From Linnemannia schmuckeri (lineage: Eukaryota; Mortierellomycota; Mortierellomycetes; Mortierellales; Mortierellaceae): a stretch of DNA of 64,000 bases. This document shows positions 43,401 to 55,862 of this stretch, piece after piece. Both the position numbers and the translations under genes were made by a program. Positions within the stretch are counted from its first letter, which is position 1; every line of letters begins with the position of its first letter. The DNA lies in NCBI GenBank assembly GCA_029449235.1, contig JANATG010000006.1, positions 1,798,001 to 1,862,000 of the forward strand. The letters run 5' to 3'. The notes below the pieces were generated by a model that worked only from the letters and a program-made list of their open reading frames with translations, ran no database searches and was not told the DNA's origin.

Positions 43401-46400
43401 CTTAATCTTTGCTCCTTGCACATTATCCTTGCTTGTGGCCGACAATACCGGGGCCTCTTGGATGGCCATGGTCCTCATGAGCGAGAAAAAAATGGGTTCA
43501 GTTGTCAAGGACGCTACACCTCCGTCAAGCGTCACGATCGCTTTGATGCACTGAACAACTTGATGGAGAAGGCGCCTCCGTTGACCCAATTTCCTGTAGT
43601 TATTCCAGGACGAAGTACGGACGGAGTATAAGATGTTAGAATAACGTCCATGTTTTCACGACATGCAATTACAAATATATACTACCGAGTAACTTACGTT
43701 TCCTCTGTCCGCTGAACATGTTGACAGAACTGAAGTAACGCCAGCGGTCCTCCAACTTTGATGAACTCGCTCGTCCATCGAATCGATCCATTCCTAATCA
43801 GCACTCGCAGCTTCTTCAAAACCTCTTCCCGTTCTTCCAACAAACGTTTGTCGCTCTTTCCGAGTATAGATGAAAGGTGTTGTTGAAAAGTTGGTTGAAG
43901 CGGAGGTATTGATCCTGAATGAATTGCGTCACTTGAAGTAGACACATTAGTACTAATATTAGCGATGTTGGTGGCACTTAAATTTTTCCACATGCCCATG
44001 GGTTGATTGGGAGTCGAATCTGCCGTAGTTGCGTTGGCTGTCATAGCTGCAACGTTAAATGTAAACTGGTCTCGGGACGATCGTTTCTTGCCCGAGTATT
44101 CCAATAATAGGTCAATAAAGAACTGTGGAGGCATGGTCTGTGGGGTCTGGTAAAAGGACGGACTCGCATCATTGGATTCAAGCATCGCCCACTTCCGGTT
44201 TGTGGGTAATGACTCCAGTTGTGTTACAGTATTCGGGGGCAACGAGAGAGTGGTCTAAGGTAATCGAAGGGAAAGCCATACGGATGCATCAGTCTGATAT
44301 GCCTCACAAAGAAACTCATACTGCTTAACTAACTATTATTATTCGTGGGAGGAAGAGTTTCTTTCTTACCAGCTTCTCGCTAAAGGCAATGTCCACAACG
44401 TTCCTATCCATCTGATCGGCCATGGCGTTGAGAGAAGCAGCGATAGGGGGTTCTTGTCCGTGAAGGCCACCTAAAGCCGATGTTCTCTTTCCTGCCCGTT
44501 TCCGAGCCACTTTTTGCGGGTCCGCAAGAGTCATGGAAGATATCATCGAGACATCCATAGCCTGTGTTTCTGCAATCGACTGTCGCTGGATTGGCGGCTG
44601 AAGTAATTGCTGTTCCCGGTCTTCGAAGCCCGATCGTTTCTTTTGAGCGTAGGAGATCAAAACAGTAGACGATGACGATGGACTGCTGTTGCTACCCATG
44701 AGCATCGAATGTCGAAAGTTGTCTCCACGCTGTCTCTCCTGGTCCTCTCGGCTCTGTTCATGCGGCATATCTGGCATTGAATGACGCCGACTCCTGCCGT
44801 CCGTGCTAGAGTCCTGACTATGCCGGCTGCCGCTGGAGTTCTGACGCCCAACCGAGTTTGTTAGCGTTACTGCATCCTTACGCCGCTGTCGCAGCTCTTC
44901 GATCCCCTGCTGCCACTCACTCTGAGAAGGAAGACGAGGCCGGTTAGGTCCTGGGATCAGTGTTAGGAGCTGGTCAAGCATGATAGAGTCGGTACCAATA
45001 ATAGCCGCTCCTGGGTCTATCGGTGCCATTTCACTTCCATCTTCTCCACTGCCTCGAGCCTGTTGATGTTGTTGCTGTAGCTGTTGGTGGTGGTGTTGAA
45101 ATGGTACGGGTGAGACTTGAGAGGCAGTTGCAAGGGAATGGAAGGACTGAATGGGTGCAAGGTCGCGAGGAACTTCCCGCACGGGCAAAACGTGATTTTC
45201 TCCTGAACCTGCATATCCAGTGGCGCCCATGCTAGGTTTGGCCATTAATTCTAGTGGCAGGACCATCTCCGCAAGGCGCTCCTGCTCCTGCGATTGACGT
45301 TTCTGTTGCCGCTTTATCCTCTCAAGAGCGCTCAGCGGCTTCTTGTTGGACGGTTCGGGGGTGAGTGATCGCTGATGTTGCTCTAGTGCATCTAACGGTT
45401 GCTGCTGTTGCTGTTGTTGCCGATGGTATCGATCGATTGTCCAGTCCTCCGAAGGCTCTCTCTGCTGCTGGGTCGAAGCTGCTTTTGTGGTTGTGCTCCC
45501 TGTAGGGTCGCTTTGCACTGAGGACTGCCGTGAAGTGTTGTTGCTCGGAATATCGGCCGAGACGTTGTCGTAGAATTCAAAGATGTCCTCCATGACTAGA
45601 CTGTGGTCACTGCCGATACTGGAGCTGCTGTCCTGCAGATTAGTGCTGATACTCAGTTGAGAAAGATCGGTGCTCATCGTGCTAGTGAAGCCCGTTGTTT
45701 GCTTTTGCTGTTGCAATGGCGAAGGCGGACGTGGAGGAAACGGTAGGATGCCATTGAGCTTGGTCTGGTCCACTGGATTCGTTGGCTGCGCTGATGGCAC
45801 TGGCGATGGAGAGGGTAATGGCAATGCGGAAATGAAGAACTGCGTCGATTGTGCAGGATGGTGCTTGACCGAGTACGCGTGCTCTCTGTCGTACATAGAG
45901 CTGTCCGTGTCCGTGTGACCATCCTCCCCCTGATGACGAACTTGCCATTGCTTCTGCTGTTCCTGCTGCTGCTGCTCTTGTTTATGTTGCTCCTGTGACA
46001 CCGCTTGGTGAAGGGCCGGCCTAGATGCAGGGGCAGGGAGGGCAACAGCGCTAGGAGAGGAGGAAGGAGCTGGGACAATGCTGTTTTGTTGGGGGAGAAG
46101 CCTGTAGTCGTCTTCGGTGTAGACAGCCTGTCGACCAAACATCCCCTTGGACTTCCAAAACGTTTCCTTGCTTGGAGGTAACGGTGGAGGCGGTAATTCT
46201 GGCAGTAACTTTTCAAGTGTGCCCACGGCAAGGTTGACTTGGGATGAGTTATTGTTATTACTGCTGCTACTACTGTTGTTGTTGTTGTTGTTGCTCTTAG
46301 GACGCAGGTTGAACAGATCAATCTTGACCAGGGGCTTCTTGTCCTTGACCTTGCTCTCTTTACTCCTGTTGTAATTATTCGAAGGTGAGCTTGCTTGTTG

Positions 46401-46787
46401 GAGTTCTTCCAGAGTGGAATTACGCTTGCGATGGAGGTCCGGGGATGTGGTTGCTGAACGGAGCAAGAGCGAAGGCGAAGGTGGAGGGTTATGGCTGCTG
46501 TCTCTGTTGTCCTTGGGTGAAGAGGTCATGGACAGTCGACGAGCAGCCTTGACAATGTGGTCACCAAGGTTGGAAAGGGGAGAGCGAACTTTGACAGGAG
46601 GAGGATGGCTATGGCTGTGGTTATTGTTAATGTTATTGATGATGCTATTGATGCTGTCGATGCTGGTCCTGTTGGAGGGGTGGGAGGGGAGTGGGGGTGG
46701 TGGAAGGAGAGAGGCAGACGAAGCAGAACGCGGGTTCTGGTGGTGGTGGTGTTGTTGTTGAGGTGAGGATGATTCTGGATCGGTCAT
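40471..46787 (-). CDS. Formin-like GBD/FH3 protein lacking FH1-FH2, 5 exons
   Basis: Exons in transcript order are 46787-44370, 44254-43698, 43593-42732, 42605-42510 and 42408-40471, giving 1956 residues in one frame. Residues 1-795 are Ser/Pro/Gln-rich and disordered with polyQ and His runs. From about 795 comes sequence like the formin GTPase-binding domain (FSEKL, LPPNTVTQLESLPTNRKWAMLES), then an armadillo-like FH3 region (FIKVGGPLALLQFC, VQCIKAIVTLDGGVA, AAVHILSAIL, LVSKLVFEMHM). In diaphanous formins this half binds Rho GTPases and holds autoinhibition. The final exon, about 646 residues, is again disordered, and the stop comes without any FH1 proline tract or FH2 actin-nucleating domain. 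Only 188 bp separate it from the next gene, so no FH2 exon can be hidden there. It may be a Rho effector or scaffold; actin nucleation is not expected. Confidence 0.87.
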
Positions 46788-46914
46788 GGTTGTCTGTTTC
46801 TTTTGGTGCCGAGCGAGTGACAAAGGCGAGGGGAGGGATCGATCGTCGTGGACCTATGCGGTGTATGCTTATGCTTATGCGCTCTGTAGGGAGAGAAGGG
46901 CGGATGGAGGGTGT

Positions 46915-47010
46915 GAAAAGAAGAGAAAGAGAGAAAGAGAGAAAGGGAGAAAGGGAGAAAGGGAGAAAGGGAGAAAGGGAGAAAGGGAGAAAGAGAGAAT
47001 GGGAGAAAGA
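46915..47010. repeat. GGGAGAAA microsatellite
   Basis: About ten tandem units of GAGAAAGG/GAGAAAGA, just upstream of the formin-like gene start. Simple sequence. Confidence 0.85.
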
Positions 47011-48117
47011 AAGTATTTCCGTTCGTTTTTTTCGTGCAAGTAAAAAGGTCATCATTGTCGTCGCATGTCAGTTCTCTCTTTTGTGCTTTGTGCGGACACT
47101 TGACTCTGCGTGATCATGAGGAGAAGGGTTATGTATACCATGGCTCAAGTACGAGGAAGAGAAGGTTAACGACATTGTTCAGGCAGTTCACGACTCAAAT
47201 ATCTGCTCAATATGTTGTCGGTGAGGTAGGGGACATGAGGATGGATGGGCGATAACGATTGCACATAAGTGGACCTGCATTGGACATACAGTGCAAGGTC
47301 TTCTTTATTTTTCCCACCATTACACTGTTGTATGTCCGTAGTGTCCGTGTCCATGTCCATGACCCCCAAATCCCCCACCCCCCTATTTTTCTGTACCTTT
47401 CTTCCACCTGATCACTTTCCTGCTTTCTTTCCCCTCATTTTCTCTTTCATCCCCACTTCCTCTACCTTTTGCTACAGCAAAAGGCTGGCTAAGAGGACGC
47501 GCCTTGGCGTAACTGAAACACGATCAATCGAACACGTCCAAAAAGAATAGTTTTCGGAAACTACCTACCATAGAAGGGAGCCAAGAGGGATCATCAATTA
47601 AAACACCCTTTCCACCCTTTGTTCTTTACTTCCCACAGGTAACATCAAATTGCAGAACCGAAAGAGGATGTCAAGCTGAGGTTTGAAGAGCAGCCCAATC
47701 TGGGAAGGCTCCAAGGAAATAACAATATCTAAGGAGAGCAGAGCAACCCTATTTCTCTTTTACTCTCGTTTGGCGATCCTTCTCTGATCGCTAGAGCCCA
47801 AATAGCATGTCCATCCTTCACCTTGCGGCTACATGCGGCTATACGCAGTTACGAGGGGAAACCTGCAAAAAGGAAAATGAAGAAAAAAAAAAAGGAAAAG
47901 ATGAGAGTGTAACCTAAATAGCTTCCTTGATAACTCCTCTCCAGAACACATATTGTACTGATACAAAGGGTTAAACAATCGACATTTCTTTTCGCCTTGA
48001 ACAGCTCGACCCAGTGTTTATCACTTCTTGACCTAAATTGGCTTTCTAGGAGTAACCTGGTTCTACGTACACTGGATAGCATGAAAGATTAAGTAACCCG
48101 TCATGCATGATACAGCG

Positions 48118-48174
<57 letters not shown>
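48118..48174 (+). repeat. A57 homopolymer
   Basis: 57 consecutive A in an intergenic stretch with no adjacent LINE tail motif. It is either a retroposon tail whose body has decayed or a slippage product. Confidence 0.85.
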
Positions 48175-48176
<2 letters not shown>

Positions 48177-51100
48177 TATTTTGTTTCAAAAGTAGAACGA
48201 TTTTTTTTTAGCACAAGCCATTTACATCGTAATATGGTAGATGCAGGCACCAAGTAGGTGGTAGTCAGGTTAAGTCAGGTTTACGATACCAGGGAAATAG
48301 CAATTATAGGTTTTTGAAAGCCAAATGTTGCTCATTTCGCTGCTTGCCTGAGACATGGTATGTCATTTCCTTCCTCAGACATTCGATACAATCGGTCCCC
48401 GCTTGGCTTCAAAACCATTTCGACATTAGCCTTGAAGTGACATGAGTCGTTTTCAGGTGGAAGGTTATAGACTATGAGAGCTCTATTTGAAATATTCCAG
48501 CTCTCACACCGATTATTCTTCACCTGCCTTTGGTCTTAGCACCATTACCACAAAACAACAACTACAACCAGGCCCTTTATCAAGAAACGATTGGATCTGT
48601 CAGAATGAAAGAACAGGGGCGGTTATTTTTACAAAAGGAGCTTCGAAGTTTTGTTTATTTTTATCATGCCTGCCGTTACACAACTAGGCAGCGTGCACAA
48701 GAAAACAACAGCAGCTAGCAGGCATTATTTTTTTATTTTGATATGAAACAGCCGTGTGTGTTTGTTTGTGGGCATGACCAGGCGCCGGGAAAGCGTGTCC
48801 TCCGCTGGTGGAGTCAGTTGAAAGAGAGAGAAAACACAGAGAGCAAGAATAGGAGTGAGAGATTAAGAAATGCGCATATCGGCCAATGCGACGGTTCGAC
48901 GCTCTAAAGAGCTGACGAGGAAAGAAAAAGAGGGGAAGGATGAATCGCCGCCGTGCGGGAACTCTTCTTTTTTTTGTCTATCATGTGTGTCTATGTGTAT
49001 TTCCACAATGGGGCTGCAGTCGGATGTCGATGTTGATGGAGATGGGCTGGTCGGAGAGATGGCCTCCTACAGCTTCCCGAGTCTCCTTTATTTTTTATTT
49101 TCTGCAAGTGAGCGGATCGGATAAGATATGTTCTCGCCGGGCGCTAAGCTACAACAGAGGAAAGATGGAGAGTAGAATATCGAGCAGCATCCCTTGTTGC
49201 TCTATTGGGCAGGTTGGTTGTCTGTTCAACTTTCAAGGCATTGGCCGTCGTTGTTTCCCTGAAGAGAAAGGTGAAAAGGTGGTCGTGGGCATAAACGGGG
49301 TCTTGGCCTTCTTTTTTTCCGGATTTAGGGCTCAATGTTGAATAGTTAATGATTTAGTAACTCGATGGCGTGGATCACTATCAGCCGAATGAGTATAGCA
49401 TGTAGAAAACATGAAAAAGCTGTCCATGGGTACCTGTATGCATTGTCTGGTTTGTCTGCCTCTTTCTTCCTTAGTGTGCTTCTTTTCTCTCTCTTTTCTC
49501 TTCTCTCTTTCTTCTCTTTTCTCTCTTCTCTCGTCTTTACCTTGCCTTCCCACTTCCCCTGAGCAATTGACCGCTATTTTGTCCTCTAGTCTTCTTTCTG
49601 CTTTTCCCCTCTTTTTGTCATCCTCTTCCTCGTTTACTCTTCCTACACCTCCCCATATCCTCACAGAATTCATCTATAGCTGTAACGTAACACTTAAAAC
49701 AATTCATAGTTCCTCATCTGCCTTAATCCATCTTCCATCCTTTCTGCGCCTCCATTAACCAGAGCATACAATTACACAGTCATTCATTCGCAAAACGACC
49801 GGTAAGACGATATGCTCCCCTACGTTTATACTCTTCTCCTCCCTTTTTTTGCCCATCTTTTTTTCCTGCTCTCTTGGGTCATCACAAGAAGTTATAGAGA
49901 GGGAGAAAAAAACGACGGATATGTTCGCTCTCACCCTACTTCTCTCGCACTCTGTATTTACTTATTGCATTCGATAAATCGGTATCAACAGCATATATAA
50001 AAAGAGCACTATCGTCCTTCTCTGTCTTTCCCATGCTTGATTGTGTGCACGTAACACTCGGCTTGTGAGAATAGGCAAATAAATAAGCGGTACAACTGGT
50101 ACCGACTTCAGTGACATCCGATGGCACCCATGGCACCCAATGGTATTCAATAAACATCTTATGGAGACACCCAGACTGAGAGAGAAAGAGGAAAAGAAGA
50201 GAGAGGAAAAACACTACAAAAAAAAAAAAAAAAGGCGTGGGGGATTTGGATGTGTCCATCCCAGGTTAACGCAGTGCCTTGACCATTGATAGGCTTACCC
50301 AGCAACAGTCGTCGTCAAACCCAATTTGTCATAGGTCTTTATCAACGGATCTTGCAGTCGATATGGCCGGCAGCAAATAGTTCAAAAGTTTTTTCTCTTC
50401 TTCCTTTCTTGCGCCCGGCTCTCCTATGTGAATACCGCTTAGAATTGAGGCAGCTGGCCTCTTTGGGTGGAAAACCATCATGTGCTTTGTGCTGACGCCT
50501 TTCTTTCCTCGCTTGCTTCCTGCCTTTGGCTCTACTTGTATTGCATATGCTAAATGCTGCTGCAGTAGCAATAAGAGGGATTGAATGTTAGACAGAGCGA
50601 GGAGAACAAGGATGAGGATAATGATAAGGGACATGGAACCTGACGGCAATCCGTCCTATTCCCATGTCTCCTTTTTTTCTCTTCTCTTTTTTTTTTTTTT
50701 TATCTTGCCCTGGTCTCCCTTCATGCCCTCCTTCTTCTTCCCTGTTCCCTATTGTTTGTTCCTTGTCCACTGCCCCATCTCCATGGTTATTCCGGCAACA
50801 CCTTCTTCGCTTGAATAAAGAAAAAGCTGGACAAATACAGCAACAGTAGAGTCGGCAGATGTGGATACGACATTGTCCAGACCCTTCGTTGTTTTTTTCC
50901 CTTCTTTTTCTTCCTTCCTTCTTTCCTTCGCTACGTCTCCCTGACATGCTCTCGCTCAAATCAACCGCACTTCTATCAATTGACAAAAGGGGAGCATCCT
51001 TCGGAATGTCGGCAGGGGCTATCAAGCAAGCAAACATCAGGCAAGACGAAGAAGTAGAATAAGGAGGTTGACAGGGTTGTCAGGGTTCAACAGAAACAAA

Positions 51101-52397
51101 AAGGTACAGACAGGGGAATTTAACAACAACAATAGCAGACGTTGCTGATCCTTTTTAGCTTGAATGCGGGTGGATATCGATTAGTGTTCAATCCCTCTTT
51201 CTTTCTTAACATACCGTGGGCTATTGTCTGTTTGTTGTAGGCCGTCGACCGCACTCGAACTATCGTTGTTCTTCCTATCCACATCCTCATCCCAACCCTC
51301 CACAGGGCCCAGTAACGATTATTTAATCGATCATAAGTCCTCATCATCCCTAAACAATAATACGTTCATCCAATTGCACGCCTGTCCCAGAATTTTGGTT
51401 ATCGGTTGCTATGGTCCCAAAATCCTCCATCACGTTCTCCGCTCATCCTTCTATCTTTACCTTCCTATTCCTAGTTCACGATCTCAATCCTGTCTTCCTT
51501 ACTCTTGTTCCCGCTCCTGCTCCTGCCCCTGCTTCTGCCCCTGCTTCTGCCCCTGCTCCTGTTCTCACTTCCGGTTCTCTTTAAAGGAGGTGTTTTGTTG
51601 CTCTCTCTCTTTCTATCTCTCACTCTCTCTATTCAACACACCTAGTCAACCACATCTATCATCACTTCTTCCTTTGTCAAAGAACGAGATGTCACTCTCC
51701 AAAAAACCGTGTCTGCACTTACAATTGCGTCTTCATCCACTGGTCCCTCTCTCCTACTGCCTTCTTCATGGTGTTATTTTTTTTTTTGTATTACTTCTCT
51801 CCGCCGCGATGGCACGAACAGCGCAACTGTAGCTACAATACTATGGGAGTTTGACCCTCGCTTTTACTCACCTAATAATAACATCGCCATCCCATTTCCC
51901 CTTCCACCTCCTCCACCACCACCACCTCCTCCTCCTCGTTGCCCGGATATTTAGGAAGGGACGACAAAGTTAGCCATCCCGCCTTGGCAATCGCTTCGCC
52001 CTCTCTGTCCTCTGTCATCTGTAGCTCCGGCTCATCCTTTCTGGATAATATACTTATACCCTAATTATAAACTTCTCTCCCTTCCCTAGACTTTTCTTGA
52101 TCATTTTTACTCTCTGCCTCCACCTCCTCTTCTTCACCTGCTCCTCTTTTTTTCGTCCTCCTTTCCTCCCCGTCTCCTTCTTCGTTGTCCTCCTCTTCTC
52201 TTCTCTTTCTTTCAATCCCACCGTCATCATCTTCGTATTATCATTGTAGAAACAAGTCATCCGTACTACCACATCTCGATACAAGTCTTACCCTCGGGAA
52301 CAAGAGCCACTATTGATTTACCACTTCCTTTCTTACCATCTCCTTTCTTACCACTGCCACCTTCCTCTTCCTGCTTCATCACTTTCTACCATCTCGA

Positions 52398-55300
52398 ATG
52401 GCCTCAACTTTCCCCGTCAACAAGCGCACCGATAACCGCTTATCCACTACCGATCCAAGCAGCGAATACAACCATTACTTGAGGCAACAGCAGCCGAACA
52501 CAGCTACCCCCCAAAGTCTCGAGTCAATGACATTCTCCTCGACCCAGAGAACCGGTCGTCCCCGATCCCTGACCGCATTCTCTTCCCATGGGCCGTCGTC
52601 GTCTGAAAGCTCACAGCACTCGGACCGAAGTTGTTCCAGCTCATCCTCAAGCACCAGCTCAAGGAGTTCCACCAACGAAGTCCCTCCTGCGCTTATCCGG
52701 TATACTCTGACAGGTAAAAAAGCCATATCTTAAACAGGCGTAAGCAGGCGAATATTCAACCTCTGCCAGAGACTCTAAAGCCTTTTAAATCTTGTATACA
52801 ACTTTCGCTTGACATAGATAACCCTGTTCGTGCCCAGCCTCCTAGACAACCCGCACATAGGTCCAAACTCTCAAAGCAATATTCTCCTTCCGATTCAGAA
52901 GACAGTGATGACGAGCCCTTGGGCCTCCAGTCATCTCGACAGTCCACATACATGCCTGGTCCACTTGTTAAACTGAGCAGCGCCACAGAGAGTTTACGAG
53001 GTATGTTTTATGTACAACACTTGACTTCAAACACAATGCACGTGTGGGTTGTTTTTTATAGGCACCCATAAGACTACTGCCCTGGTTTTTGCTGCATACT
53101 CTGCATACGCGTCTCCCGTTGCCTCCTAAGAAACAAAGAATAATACAATATCCGCTGTCGAGATTAACCACTTTGCTGACATCTACTGCCCCTGAATAAT
53201 AATTGCGGGGTCCGTTCACTTGGGAGTAGCCATTTCAAGATTGGACATGGACCACACCACGGCAAAGTCTTCTACACCTGTCCAGCCGCAAGAATCTGTC
53301 GACACGACTAGGGTCAACACCCTTTCGTCAAAATGTAGGTGATTTCATAACGGCTCAAACTTTGTGGATGAGGCCCCTTGTATGATATATCTTGTATGGA
53401 ATACAAATGTTTACTATCGCTCCTTTGGTCGGTGAATAGTGACCCTGGCCAAGAGGTTATCGCGTCTGTTTGGTGGAGGATCCAAAAGCTCCAAAAAGTC
53501 GTCTCGTCCATTGTCGAGCGAGGCGACTGCATCGACATCTGATGTCGAAGCGGCTCCCTACCAGAACAAGCTGCCTTCAATTGAGATCATCAACGACGTG
53601 TCGAAGCAAGAGCTGCATCCGCCCAACATGTTTATTCGCCAACATCACTCCCACCCCAATTCAGAACATACCAACACCAGTGAAGGACGCGGCGTCCGAA
53701 ATACTCAACGTAATCAGAGAACAGTGACAAGAGAAAATTCGTTAAGCACTATCGATGTAGGCAACCATCGACGCTACTCGAGCTCGCCCGGACCATCAGC
53801 ACCCACGACTCCTACAACGCCGAAATCGTCTCACCACCCCCTTCAACGACAGCGGTCGCCATCGAGTGCAAACCCTATCAATCATAGCAACCGCTCTTCA
53901 ATATTAGGAGGTGAAGATCTGGACATTGACCAACCACCCTATCGTCCGTATAGCCAAGACGCACGACACACACCGTCTGGGTCTCCTGTCCTTCACGCCG
54001 CCACCAGGTCATCTTATTCTCGAGAGAATTCTGACAATACCCGTAGCAGCTCCCCCCGTTCGACAACACCCACGGAGGAACTCCTCCGAACCCGAAGGAG
54101 TACCATGAACGACGCGTCTTTGATGCTATCATCTGCTGCCATAACCACGCCCTCAAGACGGAGCAGCACGCCTTTGATAGTTTCAGAGACCCTTGTGTCG
54201 AGAATCGATCGAGAAAAATCTACTGTTTGCTTTCAGGTTCCAAACGCCAGGAGGGATTCCTATTCCCGCGATGCCAACTTGGACCCAGCCCTGACAAGTC
54301 TTGTTCAGCAACATCGAAAAGACTATCAGACCAACCTTCGACTGGGAGGAGTGCCCGAAGTGTTACCCCAATCGTTGCCTCATGTCCCGGTCCAGACGAC
54401 ACCCCAGCCATTCGTGCTGCCTCAACTTCACAGCTCACCTTTGTTGATGGAGTCACTTCTGCCCAGCATTCGAGACCGCGAGGTGCGAGGACAAGCGTCT
54501 CGGAGAGACTCAAGTGGACCTCATGCTAGTCCTATGGTAGGACCACATCCCACTCATCCATCGGGTATACCGAATCCTGGTACCCCTGGAGTACTCCCAA
54601 CCGAATATCACTCAAGGCGCCTTTCAAGTAGTCAAATCCAGACAGCTCATAACTCCTACATATCAGAAGCCAAAGGCACGTACTCGGGCAGCCATGGCAA
54701 CCTTCTCAACGCAGCAGCAATTTCTTCCGCCAAGTTACAGCAGCAGCAGCAGCAACAACAACAGCTCCAACAGCTCCAACAACTCCAGAATTATCAGCAG
54801 GTTCAACAACCCTCGCCCCAGCTTACTCCTCAGGGACACCAGCCAGGAAGCCAAGGAAGACACCATCCTTCCTCCAAACGTCAATCTGTCTCTAGCTACT
54901 TTAATATTTCGCCACAACACCAACCGCATTCCACCTCCCAGTCAACCGCCTACGTCTCTCCTTTCCCAAGTCCAGCGATTAGAGCGACTGGATCTACCTT
55001 GGGCTATACTCATGAGCTCTCGGTAGCCATGCAGCATCAACAATGTCAACAACAACAAATACAGCTTCAGATTCAGCAGCAACAGCTCCACCATTTACAG
55101 CAACAACAACAAATTCAACAGCAATCGCCGTTTTGCCAGGTGTCTCCATTAACACTGTTGCAGAAACAGAACCCACAACAACAGCAGCAACAGCAACAAA
55201 ACCAACAGCAGCAGCTAGAGCAGTTGCAGCAGATTCGCCTGCAGCAGCAACAACTCCTGCTTCAACAACAACAACAGCTGCAGCAACAGTTGGAGCAGGC

Positions 55301-55721
55301 CCGAGCAGCAGTGATGGCCTCGACTACAACAGCGGCCATTTCTCCTTTGACACCCGACAATCCGACACTGAGTGTCACCTCTCCTCTTCAACAACAACAG
55401 CAGCTTTCGATGGTCAACCAAGGCGTTCCCTTGCATTTTGCGTTACCAGCAGCCCCTGTACTGACCACAGCGATGGGCTTGGGTATGGGCATGAACATGA
55501 ATCCACTGAGCGTCATGGGAATGGGAGTGGGTCTCCAACAGCCGGCCATATTTCCCCAGCTGGTGATGACCCCTCCGTTGACTCCTCAACTCGTTGGGTA
55601 CCCGACACCTATGTACTCTTACCAGCAGAACCCGACTAGCGCCATCTCGGCAGGACATGTGCCTGTCCACGCCGCTAACGAGGGAGCCAGCCCTCGTGAC
55701 TCACCCGTTGTGGGCTACTAA
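52398..55721 (+). CDS. Ser/Gln-rich low-complexity protein, unknown function, 4 exons
   Basis: Exons are 52398-52713, 52818-53000, 53230-53334 and 53440-55721, giving 961 residues in a continuous frame. No folded domain is recognised. The N-terminal third is Ser/Thr/Pro-rich with acidic serine stretches (SDSEDSDDEP), which are good phosphorylation candidates. A short basic amphipathic segment TLAKRLSRLFGGGSK lies near residue 201. The C-terminal part holds interrupted polyQ tracts (residues about 630-830) and a Met/Gly-rich end (GMGMNMNPLSVMGMGVG). Such composition occurs in transcription co-regulators and prion-like assembly proteins, but this is only compositional. The exon 1 donor, GGTAAAAAAG, is weak; alternative acceptors before 52818 break the frame. 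It is divergent from the formin-like gene. Confidence 0.8.
54736..55310 (+). repeat. Interrupted CAG/CAA repeats within coding sequence
   Basis: Several runs of CAG and CAA codons encode glutamine tracts in the Gln-rich protein. The mix of CAG and CAA suggests selection for the amino acid rather than pure DNA repeat expansion. Confidence 0.85.
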
Positions 55722-55862
55722 AGTATTGTTATCGTGTAAACCATAAAATAAATGTATTCACTTCTTTTTATTTCGAAGTCATTACACTGCTGGCCACAGT
55801 GCAGTACGTAGGATAAGTTAATACCCTTTCCTTGTATGATATTTGTACCAAGGATCTATGAT

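Larger units (their letters stand above)
46788..52397. other. 5.6-kb gene-free divergent intergenic region
   Basis: Upstream of two divergent genes encoding long low-complexity proteins. No coding gene is supported. Contents: a GGGAGAAA microsatellite (about 46915-47010), a poly-A tract of 57 bases (48118-48174), CT-rich blocks (49470-49660, 50660-50710), a TGCCCCTGCTTC-type repeat (about 51500-51560), and a CCACCT run (about 51903-51935). Bases 52060-52390 are CT-rich and are probably the leader of the Gln-rich protein gene. Long 5' UTRs with introns could occupy part of it. Confidence 0.55.

Noticed and set aside
51224..51832. A 202-codon plus-strand frame rich in Cys/Ser/Pro
   Set aside because: Driven by CT-rich repeats, with no conserved motif; more likely leader or intergenic DNA.
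55043..55639. Thr/Ala-rich frame overlapping the polyQ region
   Set aside because: Frame-shifted reading of CAA/CAG repeats inside the Gln-rich protein gene.
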